Source: Bacteroidia bacterium
Lineage (GTDB): Bacteria > Bacteroidota > Bacteroidia > B-17B0 > Aurantibacillaceae
Assembly (NCBI GenBank): GCA_016787895.1
Contig: JAEUTN010000022.1
Coordinates: 186,001-250,000 of the forward strand
DNA length: 64,000 bases
Direction of reading: 5' to 3'
Below are positions 16,958 to 26,200 of this stretch, in pieces (within the stretch, counting starts at the first letter, position 1; each line of letters opens with the position of its first letter). Below the pieces are notes generated by a model. It was not told where the DNA came from. It saw nothing but the letters and a program-made list of their open reading frames with translations, and ran no database searches. The position numbers and the translations under genes are program-made.

Positions 16958-17807
16958 AATAACCGAGTGCCCAAGGGACGCCATGCAGGGTATCAAACAA
17001 ATGATTCCCACCCAGGTGAAGGCTGATTACCTGAACCTCTTGTTAAAGGTAGGTTTTGATCGTCTCGATTTTGGAAGTTTTGTTTCACCCAAAGCCATTC
17101 CACAACTGCAGGACACGCCCGAGGTGCTTAAAAAATTGCGCTTGGATGGCAGTCCCACAAAACTATTGGCCATCATCGCCAACTTGAGAGGAGCTCAAGA
17201 TGCCTGTGCTTTTGACGAGATTCAGTTTCTGGGTTTCCCTTTTTCCATTTCGGAAACCTTTCAGCAACGCAACACCAATTCTAGCATCGCCGAATCCCTG
17301 AAACGGGTGGAAGAAATCCAGGACCTATGCCGGCAAAAAAACAAAACGCTTTTGGTTTACATTTCCATGGCTTTTGGCAATCCTTACGGTGATTTATGGA
17401 ATCCTGACATTGCCATCCATTGGTGCAAACAACTCGAAGCCCGGGGCATCACCCATTTGGCCCTTGCCGACACTACCGGCTCATCCACGCCCCAAAGCAT
17501 TGAACTGCTATTTTCATCTTTAATTCCTGAACTAAAAAACGTAGAGTTCAACGCACACTTACATTCTGTACCTGAAAACGCCATGGAAAAAATAGAAGCC
17601 GCTTACAACAACAAATGCCGGAGTTTTGACGTGGCCATACATGGCTTTGGTGGCTGCCCTATGGCTAAGGACGATTTAACCGGCAACCTGGCTACCGAAA
17701 CCCTGGAAGCCTTTGCCGCCAAACAAAACATTGCTTTGAACCTGAACAAGGAGGCCTTAAAAACCTGCTACGACTATAGTTGGAACGTTTTCAATACTTA
17801 CCATTGA
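16950..17807 (+). CDS. Hydroxymethylglutaryl-CoA lyase-like enzyme
   Basis: 285 aa from ATG 16950; TTG 16941 is the other in-frame choice. HMG-CoA lyase splits HMG-CoA into acetyl-CoA and acetoacetate, the end of leucine breakdown. Visible are the start motif CPRDAMQG (catalytic Arg-Asp), [10 protein letters not shown], the metal-binding His-x-His in NAHLHS, and the glycine-rich cysteine loop HGFGGCPMA with the catalytic Cys. The acidic residue preceding SFVSP, Glu72 in the human enzyme, is Asp here (LDFGSF). That may mark a distinct clade, so substrate identity is slightly less certain than family. It overlaps pyrD by 8 bases and shares one base (TGATG) with the LRR gene downstream; the three genes are one operon. 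Confidence 0.88.
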   Translation: MLKITECPRDAMQGIKQMIPTQVKADYLNLLLKVGFDRLDFGSFVSPKAIPQLQDTPEVLKKLRLDGSPTKLLAIIANLRGAQDACAFDEIQFLGFPFSISETFQQRNTNSSIAESLKRVEEIQDLCRQKNKTLLVYISMAFGNPYGDLWNPDIAIHWCKQLEARGITHLALADTTGSSTPQSIELLFSSLIPELKNVEFNAHLHSVPENAMEKIEAAYNNKCRSFDVAIHGFGGCPMAKDDLTGNLATETLEAFAAKQNIALNLNKEALKTCYDYSWNVFNTYH

Positions 17808-18670
17808 TGCGGATTAAAAAAGCCTTCGGTTTTCTATTGTTTGGCCTTCTCGTTTTTCAAACGGTAGCCCAAAGTGAATTTGAGAAATATGGTCCTTATG
17901 GAGCCCAGGTGTTCACCGATATTAAAACCGCCTCGGCCGACGAAAAAAAAGTATTTAAACTCGACCTGAGTTACCAAAACCTCGATGCCAAATCCCTTTC
18001 AAAGATTCAGAACTTCAGCAATCTTCAGGTTTTGCGCTTAAGAAACAACAACATCACCGGGTATCCCGATAACATGGACAAGCTGGTGAACCTGATGTAT
18101 TTTTCTTCCTACAACAATGCACTCAGCCGGTTTTTGCCCAGGCCCCAGGCATACCGCAGCCTGCATTACCTGGAATTGCAGCACTGTAAAATCGATAGCA
18201 TTCCCGAATCCATTGCCTACCTGAGTTTATTGAGCAGTTTCCATTTCGGTAACACCGATGATACCTTAAAGCTTCCAACCACATTCAGGTTTATGAAAAA
18301 ACTAAAAGACCTGAGCTTTGAGAATTGCATATTGGATAGTTTTCCAAAACCTCTGTTTCAGGTCAGCACCTTGCAGTTTCTGTATCTCTCGAACACCAAT
18401 ACCAAAGCCTTGAGCTCGCATTTTGAACGTTTACCTGATCTGGAAGTACTGGTGATTGAAAACAACCCGCTTGAAAACATTCCCTTCAGCATTTACAAAG
18501 CCCAAAAACTTCGGGTTCTTTCGCTCAGGGGCAATCAACTCAAGCGTTTACCCGACAGCATCTCTCAGCTTGAACATTTAAGTGTGCTCGACCTGAGGGG
18601 AAACCCCATTCCGCCTGAAGAATTGGAAAAGATACGATTGTTGCTCCCCGGCTGCGAGGTTAAATTTTAA
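17807..18670 (+). CDS. Secreted leucine-rich-repeat protein
   Basis: 287 aa from ATG 17807, whose A is the last base of the upstream TGA. The signal peptide is residues 1-23 (AFGFLLFGLLVFQTVAQ). About eight LRR units of 22-24 residues follow, with the L-x-x-L-x-L-x-x-N pattern (LQVLRLRNNNITGYPDNM, LEVLVIENNPLENIPFSI, LRVLSLRGNQLKRLPDSI, LSVLDLRGNPIP). They are of the bacterial plant-like/Shoc2-like type. No sorting domain is present, so it is probably periplasmic or surface-attached by other means, acting as a binding protein. The 3' end overlaps the convergent M23 peptidase gene by 11 bases. Confidence 0.88.
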   Translation: MRIKKAFGFLLFGLLVFQTVAQSEFEKYGPYGAQVFTDIKTASADEKKVFKLDLSYQNLDAKSLSKIQNFSNLQVLRLRNNNITGYPDNMDKLVNLMYFSSYNNALSRFLPRPQAYRSLHYLELQHCKIDSIPESIAYLSLLSSFHFGNTDDTLKLPTTFRFMKKLKDLSFENCILDSFPKPLFQVSTLQFLYLSNTNTKALSSHFERLPDLEVLVIENNPLENIPFSIYKAQKLRVLSLRGNQLKRLPDSISQLEHLSVLDLRGNPIPPEELEKIRLLLPGCEVKF

Positions 18671-19628
18671 GCTTGCGACCCGGCTTTAAAATGGTGGTGG
18701 GTTTAATGCCATTCTTTTTGCAGATGGCGTTTACCGTGGTACGGTTGCGTTTGGCAATGCGACTAAGGTTATCACCTTTACGCACATAATAAATTTTATA
18801 GGTTTTTCCGTTTTTATCCTTGTAGTTGCCGTAAGCCAAACCAAGATCCTTGCGGTAACGGCTGTGCAAGGCCCTTAAGTCGTATTTATTTTCTACATCG
18901 TTTTTTCGCAGTACAAAGGTGTTGGTGAGCAACTCTCCTTTTTCGAAATCAATCACATCCTGGGCATCAATGGCCTGACCCAAATAACGAATTTCAAAAT
19001 GCAGATGACTGCCACGGGAATGTCCGGTGTTTCCACCCAAACCCACAAAGGTACCTGACTCCACCTGTTGACCTGATTCCACCAACAATTTTGAAAGGTG
19101 AGCATAAACCGTTTCCAGCCCGTTGTTGTGACGGATAATCACACAATTGCCGTAACCTTTGTAGTACCTGGCCACCCTTACCATTCCATCAAATGCGGCG
19201 CGAACCCCTTCCCCGGTTTCAAGGTCAATATCAATGCCGTAGTGCGGGCGGTATTTTCTCCATCCGTACAAACTGGTAAGCTGCCCGCAAAACGGTGGGG
19301 TAAACCCACAATCGTATTCGTTGGTCAATTGAATTTCAACGCTGTCGTTTTTAAAGTTCTCTTTGAAATTATAAGGGTGGGCGGTTTCTGTGTCCCAACT
19401 GGTGTACAAATCGTGGCTAGGAAAGCTAATTTCTAGTGTATCAGGAAGTTCAGTTTCTGTTTCTTCCAAAACACCATTGGCGCTGAGCGCCACCGTGCTG
19501 GTGTCGGCTTTTTTGGTCTTGTCTTTCTTGTCATCTCCCGGTTTGTTTTTATCATCGGGTACCCCAAATGAGGACAAACTGAAGAAGAATGTGCAAGTAA
19601 TTGATAATATGAATATTAGCTTTTTCAC
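18660..19628 (-). CDS. M23 peptidoglycan endopeptidase with C-terminal LysM domain
   Basis: 322 aa. Signal peptide at 1-21, then a charged Lys/Asp linker to about 45. The M23 (LytM) domain covers about 115-220: His129-x3-Asp133 (HYGIDID) and the HxH pair His208-x-His210 (SHLHFE) complete the zinc site, so the enzyme looks catalytically intact. The C-terminal LysM module (about 278-322, YYVRKGDNLSRIAKRNRTTV onward) binds glycan strands. The usual order in Bacteroidota cell-wall hydrolases is the same. Periplasmic cleavage of peptide cross-links during growth or division is likely. It converges on the LRR gene with an 11-base overlap. A weak promoter (AATCTTTG with TTG 18 bases upstream, 19641-19669) precedes it. 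Confidence 0.93.
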   Translation of the reverse strand: MKKLIFILSITCTFFFSLSSFGVPDDKNKPGDDKKDKTKKADTSTVALSANGVLEETETELPDTLEISFPSHDLYTSWDTETAHPYNFKENFKNDSVEIQLTNEYDCGFTPPFCGQLTSLYGWRKYRPHYGIDIDLETGEGVRAAFDGMVRVARYYKGYGNCVIIRHNNGLETVYAHLSKLLVESGQQVESGTFVGLGGNTGHSRGSHLHFEIRYLGQAIDAQDVIDFEKGELLTNTFVLRKNDVENKYDLRALHSRYRKDLGLAYGNYKDKNGKTYKIYYVRKGDNLSRIAKRNRTTVNAICKKNGIKPTTILKPGRKLKI

Positions 19629-19761
19629 CTAAAAGTTTTGCAAAGATTGAACTTTCAGTGAAATGAGCAAGAAAATAGGGCGTTTTTGAGCGTTTTTTTA
19701 AAAGATTTTGGCAAAACCGAGGTGTTGATAAATCATAAAAAGCTAATTTACAACATCTTAA

Positions 19762-20274
19762 CTAAAATTCAAAAAGAACCTGTTTTTCCGGAAAATTCAG
19801 TTTCCAGCTCTTTTTAACCCCGGCTATCTCCAGGTTGATGATGTTCATTTGCTCTTTTAGAAAATCATAGAGGATGCTGTTTTCTATGTTCAGGGATTTT
19901 GGGGGGGTGCAGGTTTGGCTTTCAATGTATATCCACAGGCTTTCTTCCTCAATTTCGTAACCTAAGAGCTCATAAGGGATACCCTTGCCGTTTTCCTTCA
20001 ACTGTAACCGATTCTTTAAATAGGTATTGAGCAGCTTAATGGTTTCCGATTTGTTAATGGAATGAATGAGGTCTACCGGTTTTTGCTCCAAACGTTTTAA
20101 GGCATCTTCCAGGTCGTTGCAAAACACTTTTACTGTGCCCTCCAGTTTTTTCGAAGCGCTGTTGTATTTAAGGTCGCACACGCTCAGATAAAAAGGGTGG
20201 GCCATAGAAAACCAGGTAAAAATCAAAAGCGACAAGACAACTGTCTTCAATATTGAGTTTATTTGCAAATGCAT
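19762..20274 (-). CDS. DUF6702 family protein
   Basis: 170 aa from ATG 20274; an upstream ATG at 20301 would overlap the divergent HupE gene and adds nothing family-like. The leader is hydrophobic (SILKTVVLSLLIFTWF) and is followed directly by the family hallmark MAHPFYLSVCDLKYN. The mature part has alternating strands and acidic helices (VKVFCNDLEDALKR) and no catalytic motif. DUF6702 proteins of Bacteroidota are found beside HupE/UreJ-type membrane proteins and M1 peptidases, the arrangement seen here, but their role is unknown. Start codons of this gene and the HupE gene are only 17 bases apart, so each promoter must lie inside the other gene. Confidence 0.82.
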   Translation of the reverse strand: MHLQINSILKTVVLSLLIFTWFSMAHPFYLSVCDLKYNSASKKLEGTVKVFCNDLEDALKRLEQKPVDLIHSINKSETIKLLNTYLKNRLQLKENGKGIPYELLGYEIEEESLWIYIESQTCTPPKSLNIENSILYDFLKEQMNIINLEIAGVKKSWKLNFPEKQVLFEF

Positions 20275-20291
20275 TTCTCTGGCACGAAGAT

Positions 20292-20879
20292 ATGAATCCA
20301 TTTCGCATGTGGTTTAGCCTTGGCTTTGAACATTTACTCGACCTGAACGGGTACGACCATATGTTGTTTGTAACCTTGCTGGCGCTTGCTTTTCCCTTAA
20401 AGCACTGGGGTAAACTATTGGTTTTAATCACCGCTTTTACCCTTGGCCATTCCCTTTCCCTGGCTGCCAGTGTTGTGTGGAAGGAATCACTGCCTCAAAA
20501 AATTGTGGAACCCTGCATTGCTTTGAGTATTTTGATTACCGCTGTTTATCATCTCCTGAAAAAAGAGGCCCCTGAAAAAAAAGGAGATTGGGTTTTATAC
20601 TCCCTCACCTTGGGATTCGGTTTATTGCATGGAATGGGCTTCTCCTTTTTGTTACGCTCCTTATTGGGACGGGAAGAAAGTGTTTTTTTACCGCTGATGT
20701 ATTTTAACCTTGGAATTGAAGCCGCACAACTTTTATTTGTGGCAGTATTGCTTGGAATTTCAGTATTTTTAAAATCTGTAATTCGTGTTCCTTACAAACC
20801 ATTTAAATATACCTTAGTATGCAGCATTGGACTGGTGGCTCTCAAAATTACTATCGAGCGTTTGTTGCCCTTGTTTTAA
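20292..20879 (+). CDS. HupE/UreJ-family membrane protein
   Basis: 195 aa from ATG 20292; a TTG at 20253 is possible but lies within the divergent gene. Five to six transmembrane helices are evident. The family motif GYDHMLFV near residue 20 and LGHSLSL near 60 place His and Asp residues inside the membrane, as in nickel/cobalt HupE and UreJ permeases. No urease or hydrogenase genes are in the window, so metal transport is not certain; in Bacteroidota this branch pairs with DUF6702 and an M1 peptidase. The end overlaps the M1 peptidase start by 61 bases, implying strong translational coupling. Confidence 0.85.
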   Translation: MNPFRMWFSLGFEHLLDLNGYDHMLFVTLLALAFPLKHWGKLLVLITAFTLGHSLSLAASVVWKESLPQKIVEPCIALSILITAVYHLLKKEAPEKKGDWVLYSLTLGFGLLHGMGFSFLLRSLLGREESVFLPLMYFNLGIEAAQLLFVAVLLGISVFLKSVIRVPYKPFKYTLVCSIGLVALKITIERLLPLF

Positions 20880-23191
20880 GTTTTTTCTTTGCGCCTGTTT
20901 CGTCGCAGAACATTCAAAACAATCCTCAATCCAATCACGGGAACAAATTCGAACAATTGGGTACCATTTTGCCTACCCCCAATGAATACCGAACCGCTTC
21001 AGGAGCGCCTGGTTCCAAATACTGGCAGCAAAAAGCCGATTACGACATTGATGTAACCTTGGACGAAAAAAACCTCAGCGTAATTGGGAGCGAAACCGTT
21101 ACTTATACTAACAATTCGCCCGATGTGTTAACTTACCTCTGGCTTCAGCTCGACGAAAACCAACACGACCCTGAAAACGAGGTCAACTATTTTGATGAGA
21201 ACAAGGTGAATGCGCCCTTAACCCAGCAGGCGCTTTCGGGATTGGAAAAGAAAAAAACCCTGGCCGGCCTGGGTGATAAAATTGATGCGGTGACCGATGA
21301 GGCCGGTCAAGCTTTGCATTACGTTATCAATGGCAGCATGATGCGCATTGACCTTGCCAAACCCCTGCTTTCAAAAGCCAAAGTAAAATTTAAAATCAAG
21401 TGGCATTATAAAATGATTAACCGCATCCTATACGGGGGGCGCGGTGGTTATGAGTATTTTCCTGATGACGGCAACCACATTTTTACCATGAGCCAGTGGT
21501 ACCCGCGTCTTTGTGTGTACAGCGATTTTGAAGGCTGGCAGCACAAACAATTTACCGGAAGAGGAGAATTTGCCCTGGCCTTCGGAAATTTTAAAGTACG
21601 CATGACGGTGCCTTCCGATCATTTGGTGTGTTCAACCGGTGAATGCCAAAACTACCAGCAGGTGCTGAGTCCGGCAAGGTATGCGCGCTGGCAAAAAGCC
21701 CAAACGGCCAGCGAACCGCTGGAAATTGGATTGTTAGAGGAAGCGAAAACTGCCGAAAAACAAAAAGCCCCGGGCACCAAAACATGGGTGTTTAAAGCCG
21801 ACAGTGTGCGCGATTTTGCCTGGGGCAGTTCCCGCAAATTCAGTTGGGATGCCATGCCTGTGTTGTGCGAAGGCAAACGTGTGATGTGCATGAGTTTTTA
21901 TGGTAAAGAAGCTTATGGTTTGTATCGTAAATATTCTACTAAAGTTGTAGCGCATACCATAAAAACATATTCTAAATACAGCATTCCCTACCCTTACCCG
22001 GTTGCACAAAGCATAGAAGCGGCCAGTGGCATGGAGTACCCCATGATCTGTTTTAATTTTGGTCGCACCGAAAAAGACGGCACCTATACCGAGGGCACCA
22101 AAAACGGAATGATTATGGTTATCATTCACGAAGTGGGGCATAATTTTTTCCCTATGATCATTAACAGCGACGAAAGGCAATGGAGCTGGATGGACGAAGG
22201 CCTGAACACCTTTGTGCAATACCTTACCGAACGTGAATTCGACAACCGTTACCCGTCTCAGCGCGGTCCGGCATATAAAATCACCGATTACATGCGTTTA
22301 CCAAAAAACCAATTAGAACCCATTATGGTGAACAGCGAAAACATCATTCATTTTGGACCTAACGCATATGCCAAACCTGCAACCGCTTTAAACATTTTGC
22401 GCGAAACGGTCATGGGTCGCGAGTTGTTTGATTTTGCTTTTAAACAATACTGCCAGCGTTGGGCTTTCAAACACCCTGAACCTGCTGATTTTTTCAGAAG
22501 CATGGAAGATGCCAGCGCGGTAGACCTCGATTGGTTTTGGAGAGGCTGGTTTTACGACATTGAGCCGGTTGACATTTCCATCGACACCGTTATGGCATAC
22601 ACCATTGAACAGGGCAAACAAGTGCCAGTAAAAACGGATACCGCCATCACATACCCAAAAAAGAAAGACAAAGAATACATTACCGATTTGCGTAACCGTG
22701 AAAGCGGTTTGGTGCCTTTGGTTGAGAAAGATACCACGTTGCGAGATTTCTATTACCATTACATCCCACCGGCTGAACCCATCAAGGAAGCTAAAAACCG
22801 CTACGAAAACCTGGAGGCCCTGCCCGATTCGAATTTTACTGCATACAAAGGCAAATACATTTACGAAATAAAGTTTAGTAACAAAGGGGGACTGGTGATG
22901 CCTCTGATCATACGTTTTGTTTACCAGGATGGCACCGAGGACATTGAACGCATAGGGGCATACATTTGGAGGAAGAATGAAAAAGAGGTGACCAAAACCT
23001 TTTTAAAGGACAAAAAAGTAGTGGCCATTCAATTGGACCCTTACCGCGAAACAGCTGACATTGATGAGAGCAACAACACCTGGAACATAAAAGCAGAGCC
23101 AGGAAAATTTGAACTCTTTAAAGCAAAAAATGCGGCCGGCAGAGGACAAAGCCAGGGCAGCAACCCCATGCAGAAAAGCAAAAAACCCTAG
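20819..23191 (+). CDS. Exported M1-family metallopeptidase
   Basis: 790 aa. The ATG at 20819 is forced: no later ATG precedes the signal peptide (YRAFVALVLSFFFAPVSSQ), so the gene truly overlaps HupE by 61 bases. The M1 catalytic domain shows the exopeptidase-like SGMEYP (in place of GxMEN) and the zinc site HEVGHN-x12-WSWMDEGLNTF, so the enzyme should be active. The beta-sandwich N-domain is recognisable (YDIDVTLDEKNLSVIGSETV). A C-terminal beta domain follows, and the end is basic (QKSKKP) without a T9SS sorting domain, so a periplasmic location is likelier than the surface. It converges with the giant T9SS gene, with 10 bases between stops. Confidence 0.92.
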   Translation: MQHWTGGSQNYYRAFVALVLSFFFAPVSSQNIQNNPQSNHGNKFEQLGTILPTPNEYRTASGAPGSKYWQQKADYDIDVTLDEKNLSVIGSETVTYTNNSPDVLTYLWLQLDENQHDPENEVNYFDENKVNAPLTQQALSGLEKKKTLAGLGDKIDAVTDEAGQALHYVINGSMMRIDLAKPLLSKAKVKFKIKWHYKMINRILYGGRGGYEYFPDDGNHIFTMSQWYPRLCVYSDFEGWQHKQFTGRGEFALAFGNFKVRMTVPSDHLVCSTGECQNYQQVLSPARYARWQKAQTASEPLEIGLLEEAKTAEKQKAPGTKTWVFKADSVRDFAWGSSRKFSWDAMPVLCEGKRVMCMSFYGKEAYGLYRKYSTKVVAHTIKTYSKYSIPYPYPVAQSIEAASGMEYPMICFNFGRTEKDGTYTEGTKNGMIMVIIHEVGHNFFPMIINSDERQWSWMDEGLNTFVQYLTEREFDNRYPSQRGPAYKITDYMRLPKNQLEPIMVNSENIIHFGPNAYAKPATALNILRETVMGRELFDFAFKQYCQRWAFKHPEPADFFRSMEDASAVDLDWFWRGWFYDIEPVDISIDTVMAYTIEQGKQVPVKTDTAITYPKKKDKEYITDLRNRESGLVPLVEKDTTLRDFYYHYIPPAEPIKEAKNRYENLEALPDSNFTAYKGKYIYEIKFSNKGGLVMPLIIRFVYQDGTEDIERIGAYIWRKNEKEVTKTFLKDKKVVAIQLDPYRETADIDESNNTWNIKAEPGKFELFKAKNAAGRGQSQGSNPMQKSKKP

Positions 23192-23201
23192 TATGCTATT
23201 T

Positions 23202-26200
23202 TTATTTGTTCAGCAGTACCTGCCCTGACCTTTGGTAACGTTTACCATTTAAACCGGTGTACTCCACTTTGTAGGTGTAAACACCGGGCTCACATGCTTT
23301 ATCTTTAAACTGCCCATCCCAACCGTTCAATTGACTAGTGCTTGAGAAAATCAATTGGCCCCAGCGGTTATAAATTTGCATGCTGAAATTGCTGATGCCC
23401 GTACCCACCACATAAAACACTTCGTTTAACCCGTCCTGATTTGGTGTAAAGGTATTGGGAATGTAAACTCCAAAATCGTTGGTCACCTCAATACACATTC
23501 TATCCTGAGCCGTGCAACCAAATTCGTTGGTGGTCAACACCACATAACATTCGTCGTTGGCCGGGTACACTCTGCTCAACGGGCAGGTAGGGCACTCAAT
23601 GTTTTCACCCGATATCCAGGTGATACTGCCACTGCCCTGGGCTGAAATAAACATGGGTTCATCGAGGTTAAACGACGTGTCTCTGCCTGCCAACACAAAA
23701 GGTTTAGGATTCACTTGCACAAAAACCGTTGCTGTACTGCCGCAAAACGTGTTTTCCGAAACTTCAACCGTATAGGTTGTACTAACTGTTGGTCCGGCCA
23801 CAACGGCATTCCGGTCGGTTACATTCAAACCATCGGGTGGTTGCCAATTAAAAGTATTTCCTCCGAAGGCCTCCAGTGTTGTTCTTTCGCCTTCACAAAT
23901 CGCAGCACTGCCGGAAGCGCTGGCTACCACAAACGGTGTAACTATAACGGAAAAACTCAGCAACTGTGTGCATTGCACAGTGCCGTTGGAATTGATACCG
24001 GTAATGGTGTAATTGGTGGTGATAGCGGGTGAAGCATGTGATACCGAACCCGTAATTGCCGACAAACCAAAAATGGGCGACCAGGAATAATACATTGCAC
24101 CTTCAACGGTTATGGGCACACTGTACCCAAGGCACACCTGATTGTAAGGCGCACTTAATGTCATAGTTGGGCGAGGCACTGTTTCAATGTAAACACTCGA
24201 AGTGCCGGTGCAAATGCCATTGAACCCTCTCAAAGTATAGGTAGTACTCCCCACGGGTGAAGCAAATACATTTTGTCCCTGATTCACACTGAGGTAATAA
24301 TTCGGGATCCAGCTGTAGGAATTGGCACCCTCGGCATGCAACAGTGTGGTGGCTCCGCTGCAAATGGTGTATTCGCTGGCTGAGGCCGAAACAACAGGTA
24401 CCGCAATAGCCGACACACTGGCCACAGCTACCTGGGTACAGGTATTCAGCGTGCCGGTAACAGTATAGCTTTGAAAAGCGTTAGGTGTGCAAGTCACCTG
24501 AGTTCCTGTTGAAGAAGACAAAAACAAAGGAGGATCCCATGCGTACGTTTGCGCATTTCCCTGTGCGGTTAAACTCACGGTATTGCCGATACACACCGTT
24601 TGTGTGTATGGACTGATGCTAAACACCGGCAAAGGCAAAACGTTTACGTTCACATTTTTGGTAATGCTTAAACATCCCATGCTTCCACCAATTACCGAAT
24701 ACAAACTCGAAACACTGGGAGTCATTGAAATAACCAAACTACCGGTGTAAGTATTTAAATTGCTGATTGGCGACCAGGTATAATCGTTGGCGCCCTGAGC
24801 GGTAATGATCTGGCTTTTGCCCGGGCATATGGCCGTATTGCTTGGCGCAACGCTAATGCTTGGGTTGGGAAGTACCATCAAGGTAAAGGTATCGTTCAAC
24901 TGGCACACACTGCTGGTTCCCAGTAAAGAAAGAGTCAGCACAGAAGGCGCGTTAGGCGGAGGACCGGCCGGCGTGATTTGCATCACTGGTCCATTCGGAG
25001 AACTCACCGTATAACCGGGGCCATTCAACAAGGTATACGTTGTTGCACCCAAAGGTGAGGCCTGAACCGTGTTGCTTGAGCCATTAAAATTTTGCGCGCA
25101 CAAGGTGGGTTGCGAAAGTGTTAAGGACATAGTAGGTGGGTTCAACACAAACACCGTAGCACTTGCAGAACTTGTGCAGGTGTTCAGTGTGCCAAGCACC
25201 TGGTACGCCTGAGTGGCCGGAGGGCTTGCGAATACTTGAGGTCCAAGCGTGTTGGATAAACCCAGAGCCGGCGACCAGGAGTAGGTGGCGGCATTGCCTA
25301 CTGCACTGAAGCTGGCCTGAGAGCCTAAACAAATAAGACTGGAGCTGGGGCTGATGGAAAACACCGGAAGGGGCAGTACAGAAACCGAAACCGTTGCAGG
25401 CGGACTTAAACACCCGTTTGTGCTTCCGCTCACGGTGTACTGGGTACTTATGGTTGGAGAAGCGGTTGTAATGCCGGTGATGTAACTATTCAATCCCGGT
25501 GAATTTGCCCAAGTATAAGAGTTGGCCCCAAACGCGATGAGTAATACACTGTTGCCGACACAAATGCTGGGGCTTTGGGGTGTAACGTTCACCCCGGGGT
25601 TAGGAAAAATAGTAAACGTGGTGCTAGTGGTATCACTGCAAAAAGTGTTGGAGCCTATTAAGGTAGCTGTCGCAATGGTAACCGTGTTTGTAAAAGGGGG
25701 CACCGGAAAACAAGGCATAGCTGTTCCGTTGGGTGAAGAAGTGGTAAAACTGGCCTGGGTCAGTAAGGTGTAATTGGGGGCTCCAGCTGGTGTAAGTGTA
25801 ATGGATGCCAGAGAACCTTGAATGGGTTGAGCGCATAAAGTAGGACTGCTGGAACTTAGCGTAACGGTTGGTGTTTGCACAATGTTCACCGAGCTGGCCC
25901 CTGCACAACCTGTAAAAATATCAGTAACGGTAACTGAATACACCCCCGGCATAATGGCTTGAACCGAAGAAGTTGATGAGCCGCTAACTCCTCCGGGGCC
26001 GGTCCAGGAGATGAGGTTATTGGTGGAATTGGACGAAGCCATTAAAGGTACCGGGTTGTTTCCCTGCATACAAATGTTGCCCGATGGGGTAATGGCAGTA
26101 AACACCGGTATCACACTGCTGATTACGGTGGTGGTTAATGTAATCTGACTGGGGGGACATCCATTCGCCGAAACTACACAGGTATAAATGCCGGTGCTGT

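Noticed and set aside
20253..20291. TTG start for HupE upstream of ATG 20292
   Set aside because: Would overlap the divergent DUF6702 start; the family N terminus is matched by the ATG.
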